This document shows positions 6,332 through 12,531 of a DNA stretch of 17,429 bases, piece by piece. The stretch is taken from contig CAMPIM010000083.1 of NCBI GenBank assembly GCA_946886365.1, positions 1-17,429 on the forward strand, in the 5' to 3' direction. The notes under the pieces were generated by a model, which was not told the origin of the DNA, searched no databases, and saw only the letters and a list, made by a program, of their open reading frames with translations. The first letter of the stretch is position 1. Each line of letters starts with the position of its first letter. Source of the stretch: an uncultured Novosphingobium sp. (lineage in GTDB: Bacteria; Pseudomonadota; Alphaproteobacteria; Sphingomonadales; Sphingomonadaceae). The position numbers were made by a program, and so were the translations under genes.

Positions 6332-8088
6332 TGCTGCTCCGCCGCCTCGATCCCCTGTGGCACGACCGGCGCGCAGCCGTGGTGCCGATGGTCGCGGCAT
6401 TCGGCGCCGTGCTGGTCGGCGCGATGGGCTTCGCCCTCGACGCGGGCCTCTATTATGCCGGGAGCCGCGACCTGCGCGCCGCCACTGAAAGCGCCGCCCT
6501 CGCCGCCGCCATGTATCCCGCGCAAGCAGAGGCGCGCGCACGCGACAGCCTCATCCGCAACGGCTATGACCCCGCAATCCTGCGCTCGGTTGAGCTTGGC
6601 CGCTACTGCGCCGACGCGGCCCTTTCCGCGCCCCAGCGGTTCGACGCCAGCTTCACCCGCTGCCCCGGCAATGGGCAGTCCACTGCCATCCGCATCCGCA
6701 CCGGCAAGCCCAGCCGCCAATTCTTCACCCGCGTCCTCGGTGGCGCCAATCCCATACCCGAACTCGCCGCCACCGCCACCGCCGCGCGCATCGACGAAGC
6801 AGGTGTCGGCGTCAGCTCCGGCATCCTCACCGTCACCAATTCGCTGGTGAACAGCGTCAACGACCTGCTCGGCGGGCTGCTTGGTATCCAGTTGCAGTTG
6901 GGAGCCAGCGACGTCCAGACGCTTATGGGCGGCTATGTCGATGCTGGCCGCTTCTTCGACGCACTGGCTCAGCGCGTCGGCGAAACGGGCAGCTATGGCA
7001 CCCTGACCAGCCGCAGCGTGGGATTGCGCGACCTGATGCTGGCGGCGGCAAGCGCCGCCGACCAACCAGCCACCGCCGCCACCCTTACCCTCGTCGCAGG
7101 CCGGGTGAGCAACAGCTACGCCGTGCCATTGCAGGGCCTGTTCGGCCTTGGCGTATGGAAGAATATGCCCGTCGGCGAGGCGGACGAGCAACCCGGCCTG
7201 CGCGCAGGGCTCAACGCCTATCAGCTTTTCGCCTTCGCCCTTCAGGCGGGCAATGGCAGCATCGACCTGTCCGACGCCATCAGCCGTGTCGCATCGGGCA
7301 GCACGATACGCCTCGCCGCCGTCGCCACCGGCCCGATCGACAGGCCGCGCTTCTCCTTCGGACCAGCGGGTGAGACCAGCGCCAGCACATCGGCGCTGCG
7401 GTTGCAGCTGAACCTTGGCCTCAACCTCAACATATTGGGGATCGGCGTCGAATCCGTCCCGCTGCTTATCGACGTCGCCGCAGCCCGAGCGGACGTCAGC
7501 GCCATAGACTGCGCCAACACGGCGGAGCAGGCGCGCGACAGCCGGGTGAGCATTCTGGCCACCTCCGGCCTAGTCAACGCCTATATCGGTCAGGCGCCCG
7601 CCAACGCCATGAGCCGCCCGATGCCGCCGCTCTCCGCCAGCGACATTGCCCCCGCCCGCATCCTGAGCGTCCTCAACCTCATCACCGCCGACGCCCGCGC
7701 GGTCGCGCAGCCGGTGATGGGCAATAGCGGAACGCTGCTTTTCGGGCCGGGCGGTCAGGGGACGATTGGCCGCCCCGGCACGCCCGGAACACCCGCCACC
7801 ATCGGCAACGGGTCGCAAACGGGGCCACTGCTAACGTCCCTCACCAACAGCCTCAGCGGCCCGAACGGCCTTCAGGTGAAGCCGCTCAACCTCTGCATCT
7901 GGCCGCTATGCGACACAGGCGCCACACGCTCCCAGCTGCTCGGCGCAATCACCACCCCGCTGGCCGCGCTCATCGGCAATACCGCCGATCCGCTGCTCGA
8001 CAATCTGCTCGCCGCGCTCGGCATCCAGCTTGGCCACGCGACCATATGGGTCACGGGCGCCCGCTGCGGGGTGCCGGTGCTGATTTAA
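6328..8088 (+). CDS. tadG: TadG-like pilus assembly protein with N-terminal Tad domain
   Basis: This 586-aa envelope protein has one N-terminal membrane anchor. Residues about 10-55 match the TadE/G-like N-terminal domain: a basic HDRRAA stretch, a hydrophobic segment at about 16-42 and the RDLRAATESAALAAA helix. The large extracytoplasmic part has scattered cysteine pairs, a GIQLQLG-type beta-rich segment that recurs near the C-terminus (NDLLGGLLGIQLQLG near residue 177 and DNLLAALGIQLG near residue 558), and a Gly/Pro-rich collagen-like stretch at about 472-500. I see no DxSxS metal-binding motif, so the von Willebrand A domain of some TadG proteins is missing. It may be the Tad_C-type variant. 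The start overlaps the 72-aa gene (ATGATG). TadG proteins are pseudopilin-like or anchor components with a poorly defined role. Confidence 0.8.
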   Translation: MMLLRRLDPLWHDRRAAVVPMVAAFGAVLVGAMGFALDAGLYYAGSRDLRAATESAALAAAMYPAQAEARARDSLIRNGYDPAILRSVELGRYCADAALSAPQRFDASFTRCPGNGQSTAIRIRTGKPSRQFFTRVLGGANPIPELAATATAARIDEAGVGVSSGILTVTNSLVNSVNDLLGGLLGIQLQLGASDVQTLMGGYVDAGRFFDALAQRVGETGSYGTLTSRSVGLRDLMLAAASAADQPATAATLTLVAGRVSNSYAVPLQGLFGLGVWKNMPVGEADEQPGLRAGLNAYQLFAFALQAGNGSIDLSDAISRVASGSTIRLAAVATGPIDRPRFSFGPAGETSASTSALRLQLNLGLNLNILGIGVESVPLLIDVAAARADVSAIDCANTAEQARDSRVSILATSGLVNAYIGQAPANAMSRPMPPLSASDIAPARILSVLNLITADARAVAQPVMGNSGTLLFGPGGQGTIGRPGTPGTPATIGNGSQTGPLLTSLTNSLSGPNGLQVKPLNLCIWPLCDTGATRSQLLGAITTPLAALIGNTADPLLDNLLAALGIQLGHATIWVTGARCGVPVLI

Positions 8089-8095
8089 GGAGACC

Positions 8096-8123
8096 GGCGG
8101 CGCGATCCCCTCCGCGCGCCGCC
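8096..8123 (+). other. Perfect 9-bp hairpin in the leader between tadG and the pilin gene
   Basis: GGCGGCGCG at 8096-8104 is the exact reverse complement of CGCGCCGCC at 8115-8123, with a 10-base loop. It starts 8 bases after the tadG stop and ends just upstream of the pilin ribosome binding site. It has no following T-run, so it is not a simple intrinsic terminator. A role as an RNA-stability or processing structure giving differential expression of the pilin is an inference. Confidence 0.5.
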
Positions 8124-8144
8124 CGTTCCGACCGGAGGGATATG

Positions 8145-8149
8145 AGGAG
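8145..8149 (+). promoter_or_regulatory. Ribosome binding site deciding the pilin start
   Basis: AGGAG lies 7 nt upstream of ATG 8157, the best-spaced of three in-frame ATGs (8142, 8151, 8157). A second purine block, GGAGG at 8134-8138, lies only 3 nt from ATG 8142 and 12 nt from ATG 8151, so both fit less well. Confidence 0.7.
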
Positions 8150-8156
8150 AATGACA

Positions 8157-8336
8157 ATGATCATCGATGTGGCACGAAAGTTCATGAAGCGCCTGGCGCA
8201 CGACCAGAAGGGCCTCACCGCCGTGGAATATGCCGTCCTTGGCGGCGTGATCGTGGCCGCGATCACGGCACTTCAGACCGACTTCACCAACGGCCTGAAG
8301 GGCGCCTTCACCGCCCTGTTCAACAGCGTCAGCTAA
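8157..8336 (+). CDS. flp: Flp-type major pilin precursor
   Basis: This 59-aa prepilin is the structural subunit of the Tad pilus. A 19-residue basic leader ends in KG and is followed by LTAVEY, which fits the Flp prepilin peptidase site G/XXXXEY. The hydrophobic stretch after it (AVLGGVIVAAITAL) is the assembly helix. The predicted mature pilin is 40 residues. The start at 8157 is chosen because AGGAG lies 7 nt upstream; ATG 8151 or 8142 would add 2 or 5 residues to the leader. The gene is not coupled to tadG. It has its own ribosome binding site after a hairpin leader, which suits a protein needed in excess. The usual place for flp is the 5' end of a tad locus. Another flp or a prepilin peptidase (cpaA) may lie upstream of the window. 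Confidence 0.93.
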   Translation: MIIDVARKFMKRLAHDQKGLTAVEYAVLGGVIVAAITALQTDFTNGLKGAFTALFNSVS

Positions 8337-8343
8337 ACCGCCG

Positions 8344-8793
8344 ATGACAACCCGTCGCAGGAGGAGCCGCGCCCCCGCGTCCCGGCTCCTCCACTGTCAG
8401 AAAGGCATTGCGGCGCTGGAATTCGCGCTCGTCGCTCCAGCGCTGCTGATGCTCATCTTCGCGATCATCATCTATTCCTTCTGGTTCTCGGCCCTGCTCG
8501 GCGTCCGCCACGCCGCTGCGGAAGGCGCGCGCGCTGCGATGGCAGGCCTTTCCTCCAGCGAACGCGCCACTCTGGCCCGCACCCGCGCACAGGCTGTCAT
8601 CAACGGCTATGGCGCACTGCTCGGCTCGGGAGGGACGCCCGACATTCAGGCGCAGCCGGATGGCGTCGGGCAGTTCAAGGTGCAGGTCCGCTACGACATG
8701 AGCGGGTCGCCGCTCATGCGCTACGCCACCTTTATCCCCTTGCCTTCGACCACGCTCGGCGCAACGGTGATCGTCACCAATGGCAGCTATTGA
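8344..8793 (+). CDS. tadE: TadE-like minor pilin/pseudopilin
   Basis: This 149-aa protein has a basic N-terminal leader (MTTRRRRSR...), then QKG followed by IAALEFALVAPALL. That is the pseudopilin-type processing site (cleavage after Gly21, Glu at +5) and an N-terminal hydrophobic helix to about residue 45. The rest is a TadE-type extracytoplasmic domain with the typical RHAAAEGARAA segment, and the C-terminus ends in a strand-rich region. TadE is processed by the same prepilin peptidase as Flp and acts as a minor pilin in studied Tad systems. The gene starts 7 nt after the pilin stop, with no strong ribosome binding site of its own, so it is probably translated from the pilin message. Confidence 0.9.
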   Translation: MTTRRRRSRAPASRLLHCQKGIAALEFALVAPALLMLIFAIIIYSFWFSALLGVRHAAAEGARAAMAGLSSSERATLARTRAQAVINGYGALLGSGGTPDIQAQPDGVGQFKVQVRYDMSGSPLMRYATFIPLPSTTLGATVIVTNGSY

Positions 8794-8872
8794 CCGGTCC
8801 GGCTGCCCGCCCTGCCGTAACAGCTACGAATATCAACAATCCCCCTTTCCTTTTCGCCGACGGCTGCGTAAC

Positions 8873-8963
8873 TGTCCGCTCTCGCCATGACGCGCGCGCA
8901 ACATTGATTGTCCGCGCGTTGCGGGATGTCCGGAACGGCGATGAGCGCTAGTTCGGATGTCCG
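8873..8963 (+). repeat. Four direct copies of TGTCCG upstream of the aldo/keto reductase gene
   Basis: TGTCCG occurs on the + strand at 8873, 8909, 8927 and 8958, and three of the four read TGTCCGC. The last two sit inside the longer repeat GGATGTCCG (8924-8932 and 8955-8963), 31 bases apart, or about three helical turns. GGATGTCC is itself partly palindromic (GGA-TG-TCC). This 230-base gap between tadE and the next gene must hold the reductase promoter, so binding sites for a regulator are plausible. I could not place a convincing -35/-10 pair. Confidence 0.45.
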
Positions 8964-9012
8964 CGGGGTAGTTTAGGGCACGCTTTTGCACCCGCAAGAG
9001 ACGCCGCCATGC

Positions 9013-9017
9013 AGGAG
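9013..9017 (+). promoter_or_regulatory. Ribosome binding site deciding the aldo/keto reductase start
   Basis: AGGAG lies 6 nt before ATG 9024. The in-frame ATG at 9009 would place this motif inside the coding region and has no purine-rich sequence correctly spaced before it. Confidence 0.75.
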
Positions 9018-9023
9018 TTAGCC

Positions 9024-9986
9024 ATGCTTTCAAAGGTCACGCTCGCCAATACCGACCTCTCGGTCAGCCGCCTGTGCTACGGCACCAACATGCTCGGCTG
9101 GTCGATCGACCAGGACCGCAGCAACGCGATCCTCGACAAGTTCCTCGAGCTGGGCGGCAATTTCGTCGACACCGCCCGTTCCTATGGCGACTGGATGCCC
9201 GACGCGCCCAAGGGCGCCAGCGAACGCGCCATCGGCGCCTGGCTGAAGGGCAAGAAGCGCGAAGACGTCATCGTCGCGACCAAGGGCGGCCATTTCGACA
9301 TGCGCGCTGGCGACTATCGCAACCGCGTCAACGCCACCGACATCGGCAGCGACCTCAATGAGAGCCTTGAGCATCTGGGCGTCGACACCATCGACCTCTA
9401 CTGGGTCCACATGGACAATCCGGAAACCCCGGTTGCCGAACTGATCGACTTCCTGAACGAAGCGAAGAATGCGGGCAAGATCCGCTATTTCGGCGCGTCC
9501 AACTGGTCCGACGCCCGCGTGCTGGAAGCCAACGAATACGCCAAGGCGAACGGCAAGGCTGGCTTCATCGCCGTCGAGCCTTTCTGGGGCCTCGCCAAGC
9601 CGAATGAAGAGGCTGCCACGGCCCAGGGCTACCAGATGTACTTCGAAGATCATGGCGGCAAGCTCAAGGATGCTGGCCTCGCCATCATCCCCTATTGCTC
9701 GCAGAGCCGCGGCTACTTTGCCTTCGCTGAAAAGGGTGAAGTGCCCGAGCATCTTCAGGGCTTCTACGACAACCCGGTCAACAAGGACCGTCTGGCCGCT
9801 GCCAAGGACGTCGCCGCCAAGCATGGCGTCAGCGTTTCGGACGTGGCGCTCGCATATCTCCTGAACCAGCCGCAGCAGGTGATCCCCATCTTCGGCGCGT
9901 CCAGCCCAGCCCGTATCGAGGAAGCCGTCAAGGCCGCCTCGCTCACCCTGTCGGCTGACGAGGTGGCTGCGCTCAAGATCGGCTGA
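9024..9986 (+). CDS. Aldo/keto reductase
   Basis: This 320-aa soluble (alpha/beta)8-barrel oxidoreductase of the aldo/keto reductase superfamily is predicted to reduce an aldehyde or ketone with NAD(P)H, or the reverse. The catalytic tetrad is visible: Asp49 and Tyr54 in NFVDTARSYGDW, Lys87 in VATKGG, and His129 in LYWVHMD. The cofactor-binding end IPIFGASSPARIEEAV is present near residues 290-306. The length is normal and the layout is that of the YajO/YhdN-like single-domain enzymes. The substrate cannot be read from the sequence. It is monocistronic, with a 230-base upstream gap and a strong terminator 25 nt after the stop, so its link to the downstream flavoenzyme is only by proximity. 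Confidence 0.92.
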   Translation: MLSKVTLANTDLSVSRLCYGTNMLGWSIDQDRSNAILDKFLELGGNFVDTARSYGDWMPDAPKGASERAIGAWLKGKKREDVIVATKGGHFDMRAGDYRNRVNATDIGSDLNESLEHLGVDTIDLYWVHMDNPETPVAELIDFLNEAKNAGKIRYFGASNWSDARVLEANEYAKANGKAGFIAVEPFWGLAKPNEEAATAQGYQMYFEDHGGKLKDAGLAIIPYCSQSRGYFAFAEKGEVPEHLQGFYDNPVNKDRLAAAKDVAAKHGVSVSDVALAYLLNQPQQVIPIFGASSPARIEEAVKAASLTLSADEVAALKIG

Positions 9987-10011
9987 TCTTGCAAGCCGAT
10001 GAAGAATGAAG

Positions 10012-10040
10012 GGGGGCGATCCGGCGATCGCCCCCTTTTT
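10012..10040 (+). terminator. Intrinsic terminator after the aldo/keto reductase gene
   Basis: A 10-bp perfect stem (GGGGGCGATC at 10012-10021 with GATCGCCCCC at 10026-10035) closes a 4-base loop CGGC and is followed at once by TTTTT. This is a textbook Rho-independent terminator 25 nt after the reductase stop. Confidence 0.93.
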
Positions 10041-10057
10041 ATTGTTCATCCCGATCA

Positions 10058-10099
10058 AATTTGCGCGAAGCGATCAATCGGGAATAGATCGCGCAAATT
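10058..10099. promoter_or_regulatory. 11-bp palindrome, candidate operator upstream of the ene-reductase gene
   Basis: AATTTGCGCGA at 10058-10068 and TCGCGCAAATT at 10089-10099 are exact reverse complements separated by 20 bases (arm centres 31 bp apart, about three helical turns). No T-run follows, so it does not look like a second terminator. It sits just upstream of a possible promoter and about 90 bases before the flavoenzyme start, which suits a dimeric regulator's operator. No regulator gene lies in the window. Confidence 0.5.
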
Positions 10100-10120
10100 C
10101 TTACGCGATCACCATTATTT

Positions 10121-10151
10121 TTGCCTGACTAACGACAAAGAACGCGATAAA
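10121..10151 (+). promoter_or_regulatory. Possible sigma-70-type promoter for the ene-reductase gene
   Basis: TTGCCT at 10121-10126 could serve as -35 and GATAAA at 10146-10151 (or CGATAA one base earlier) as -10, with an 18-19 base spacer. The region is noticeably AT-richer than its surroundings. This is a weak match made by eye. Confidence 0.35.
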
Positions 10152-10190
10152 AGGATGACGACCATACGCATGTGGCAAATCTAGGAGATC

Positions 10191-12344
10191 ATGATGACCG
10201 CTGCCCCTGCCCTTTCACAATCACGGTCTGGCGCAGCGCCTGCATCTCTCACCACACCGGGCCAGATCGGCGCGCTGACCCTCCCCAACCGAATCATCGT
10301 CACCGCCATGGGCGTCAGCCTGGCCGAAGCAGACGGCACCGTCAGCCAGCGCCTGATCGATTATCATGTCGCGCAGGCGAAGGGCGGCGCGGGCCTGATC
10401 ATCATGGGCGTCACCGGCGTCGCTTGGCCAGTGGGCGCGGTTCAGCCTAACCAGACCGCAATTTCCGACGATCGTTTCCTGCCGGGTCTCACAAAGCTGA
10501 CCGAGGCCGTTCACGCTGCTGGCGGACGGATCGCGGCACAACTCCATCATGGCGGCCTCGTCGCCGGGCATAGCGCGCAGGACGGCCATCCCCTCTGGGC
10601 TCCGGCTTATCCGCCCCCCTTCGCGGGCGATTTCCCCGACTATTTCCTGCCCGAAGAGATGGCGGCATTCGCGGGCGGCGTGGTGCCGGAAATCAAGGTT
10701 CTGGAGAAGGCCGACATCGACCATGCCGTCCGCCAGTTCGCCGACGCAGCACTCCGTGCCAAGCGCGCCGGAATGGACGGCCTGGAAATCCATGGCGGCC
10801 ATGGCTATCTCCTTTCCTCCTTCGTCTCCCCGTCCACCAACACGCGGCAGGATGAATATGGCGGCGACGTGGCGGGCCGCGCGCGCCTATTGCTGGAAGT
10901 CGTGCGCGCCGTTCGCGCGGCGGTCGGCCCCGATTTCCCGATGTGGGTCAAGATGGACTCGCGCGAACTGGGCAAGAAGAACGGCATCACCATCGACCAT
11001 GCCCTCGAACTGGCGCCATTGGTCGAAGCAGCGGGCGCCGACGCCCTCACCGTCACCGCCTATCATGATGTGGGTCAGGGCAAGCTCCATTCGGGTTCAA
11101 ACATCCCGCACGAACCCGCCTTCAATCTGGAAGCCGCCGCCGCCATCCGGAAGGTCGTTTCCATCCCGGTGATCGCATCGGGTCGGGTGGAAATCGATCG
11201 CGGCGAAAAGGGATTGGCGCAGGGCGAATTCGACTTCCTCGCCATGGGGCGCAAGCTGCTCGCGGACCCGGACCTGCCCCGCAAGTTGGCGGAGGGCCGG
11301 ATCGCCGACATCCGCCCCTGCATCTACTGCTACACCTGCGTCAGCACGGCCTATCTGCGCGAGCAGGTGCGCTGCGCCGTGCGATCGGAAACGGGCTATG
11401 AGGACCTTGACTGGTCCCCGGCCAAGGTTCCGGGCCATGTCGTGATCGTGGGCGGTGGCCCCGGTGGTATGGAGGCTGCGCGCAGGCTGGACCTTGCGGG
11501 CGCCAAGGTCACGCTCATTGAAAAATCCGATCGTCTGGGCGGTACGCTGCGCTTCGCGGGTCTCGCCTACGAACCCAATGAGCGGCTGCTCAATTGGCTG
11601 CGCGACCAGATCGGCAAGTCGAAGGTCGATGTGCGCCTGAAGACGGTGGCGACCCCGGAACTGATCGCCAGCCTGATGCCCGACAAGGTGATTGTCGCGA
11701 CCGGCGCCGTGCGCGACATGCCGCCGATCCCCGGCAATGATCAGGATTTCGTACTGTCGGGCGACGATCTGCGCGGCATGATGCTGGGCGAGGACTCTGC
11801 CGAAATCCGTCGCAAGACCAGCTGGACGACCCGCGTCGCGACGAAGCTCGGCGCGGCGACCGGCGCAACCGCCAATCTCGATCTGGTGCGCAAGGCCACC
11901 CACGCCTGGATGCCGCTCGGCAAGCGCGTCGTCATCATCGGCGGCGAACTGGTCGGTGTGGAGCTAGCCGAATTCCTGATGGAGCGCGGCCGTGAAGTCA
12001 CCGTCATCGGCGAAGCCCCCAGATTCGGCGGCGGCCTGCTGCTGGTGCGCCGCATGCGCCTGCTGGCGGAACTGCGCGAACATGGCGTGGCCATGTTCCC
12101 CGGCGCGAGCGGCATCGCGATCGGCAAGAACAACGTCAGCTTCACCAATGCAGACGGCGAGCAGAAGAGCGTCGCTGCCGACCATGTCGTGGTGGCCATG
12201 GGCGCCCACGGCGACTCCACTCTCGCCAATGCGCTCCGCGCGCAAGGCCATGATGTAGTGGAGGTCGGCGACGGCACCGGCGTCACCTATATCGAAGGCG
12301 CGATCCGGGGCGCGGCTGAGGCTGTGGCGGCAATGGGACGATAA
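10191..12344 (+). CDS. Old Yellow Enzyme family FMN/Fe-S/FAD oxidoreductase (2,4-dienoyl-CoA reductase-like)
   Basis: This 717-aa multidomain ene-reductase has the layout of FadH, trimethylamine dehydrogenase and bile-acid BaiCD/BaiH-type enzymes. Residues about 20-365 form the FMN-binding TIM barrel, with the motifs LPNRIIVTAMG, AQLHHGG and EIHGGHGYLLSSF followed by a DEYGGD loop. A cysteine cluster (Cys377, 380, 383, 395; CX2CX2CX11C) should hold a [4Fe-4S] centre. Residues about 415-717 bind FAD and NAD(P)H: GGGPGG at 421-426 (VVIVGGGPGGMEAA) and a second Rossmann motif GGELVG at 584-589. The C-terminal VGDGT loop is where these enzymes contact flavin. It is predicted to reduce an activated C=C bond of an enone or dienoyl substrate with NAD(P)H. 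AGGAG at 10183-10187 is 3 nt from ATG 10191 and 6 nt from ATG 10194, so the second ATG may be the true start. It has its own leader and a terminator. Confidence 0.92.
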   Translation: MMTAAPALSQSRSGAAPASLTTPGQIGALTLPNRIIVTAMGVSLAEADGTVSQRLIDYHVAQAKGGAGLIIMGVTGVAWPVGAVQPNQTAISDDRFLPGLTKLTEAVHAAGGRIAAQLHHGGLVAGHSAQDGHPLWAPAYPPPFAGDFPDYFLPEEMAAFAGGVVPEIKVLEKADIDHAVRQFADAALRAKRAGMDGLEIHGGHGYLLSSFVSPSTNTRQDEYGGDVAGRARLLLEVVRAVRAAVGPDFPMWVKMDSRELGKKNGITIDHALELAPLVEAAGADALTVTAYHDVGQGKLHSGSNIPHEPAFNLEAAAAIRKVVSIPVIASGRVEIDRGEKGLAQGEFDFLAMGRKLLADPDLPRKLAEGRIADIRPCIYCYTCVSTAYLREQVRCAVRSETGYEDLDWSPAKVPGHVVIVGGGPGGMEAARRLDLAGAKVTLIEKSDRLGGTLRFAGLAYEPNERLLNWLRDQIGKSKVDVRLKTVATPELIASLMPDKVIVATGAVRDMPPIPGNDQDFVLSGDDLRGMMLGEDSAEIRRKTSWTTRVATKLGAATGATANLDLVRKATHAWMPLGKRVVIIGGELVGVELAEFLMERGREVTVIGEAPRFGGGLLLVRRMRLLAELREHGVAMFPGASGIAIGKNNVSFTNADGEQKSVAADHVVVAMGAHGDSTLANALRAQGHDVVEVGDGTGVTYIEGAIRGAAEAVAAMGR

Positions 12345-12355
12345 AGCGTCAGGAA

Positions 12356-12385
12356 AAAGGGGGAGCGCCGCAACGCTCCCCCTTT
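12356..12385. terminator. Bidirectional intrinsic terminator between convergent genes
   Basis: AAAGGGGGAGCG (12356-12367) and CGCTCCCCCTTT (12374-12385) form a perfect 12-bp stem with a 6-base loop. On the + strand only TTT closes the stem. Read on the - strand the stem ends in TTTTT (the A-run at 12354-12358). It lies 12 nt after the ene-reductase stop and faces the leftward monooxygenase operon, so it can end transcripts from both sides. Confidence 0.82.
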
Positions 12386-12413
12386 GAATTAAGCTGCCCC
12401 CTAGCGAGACCAC

Positions 12414-12506
12414 TTAACCCCGTTCGCCCTGAGCTTGTCGAAGGGCTCCACTTCCCCCTTTTAAGAAAGAATAGGGCTTCGACAAGCTCAGCCCGAACGG
12501 AGTTTA
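12414..12506. repeat. Paired REP-like inverted repeat (two 34-nt arms)
   Basis: Arms at 12414-12447 and 12473-12506 are inverted copies separated by 25 bases. They share a perfect 15-bp core, CTGAGCTTGTCGAAG. Each arm also folds by itself: GCCCT...AGGGC in the left arm and GGGCT...AGCCC in the right, with the same 11-base interior. It lies between convergent genes, downstream of the terminator. Dispersed intergenic repeats with this core are, as I recall, common in sphingomonads and other proteobacteria and resemble REP/BIME pairs moved by RAYT transposases. No such transposase is in the window. Confidence 0.8.
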
Positions 12507-12531
12507 GTGATTCAGATAAATGCAGGATGCC

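Noticed and set aside
6307..7191. 294-codon open frame on the - strand opposite tadG
   Set aside because: It is the complement of a coupled operon gene and has a Gly/Ala/Asp-rich product without a domain.
7908..8156. Extended 142-codon version of the pilin gene starting inside tadG
   Set aside because: The extra N-terminus is Arg/Pro-rich out-of-frame tadG sequence, whereas an ideal ribosome binding site and a normal 19-residue Flp leader start at 8157.
8782..8807. GGCAGC/GCTGCC inverted repeat at the end of tadE as a terminator
   Set aside because: The stem is only 6 bp with a 14-base loop and no T-run. I found no convincing intrinsic terminator for the tad operon in 8794-9000.
9030..10058. 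342-codon open frame on the - strand opposite the aldo/keto reductase
   Set aside because: The reductase has its full catalytic tetrad, a ribosome binding site and a terminator. The antisense frame has no family resemblance and runs through the terminator hairpin.
12414..12506. Terminal inverted repeats of an insertion sequence or MITE
   Set aside because: The total length is about 93 bases, with no target-site duplication evident and no internal ORF. The nested hairpins fit a REP/BIME-type pair better.
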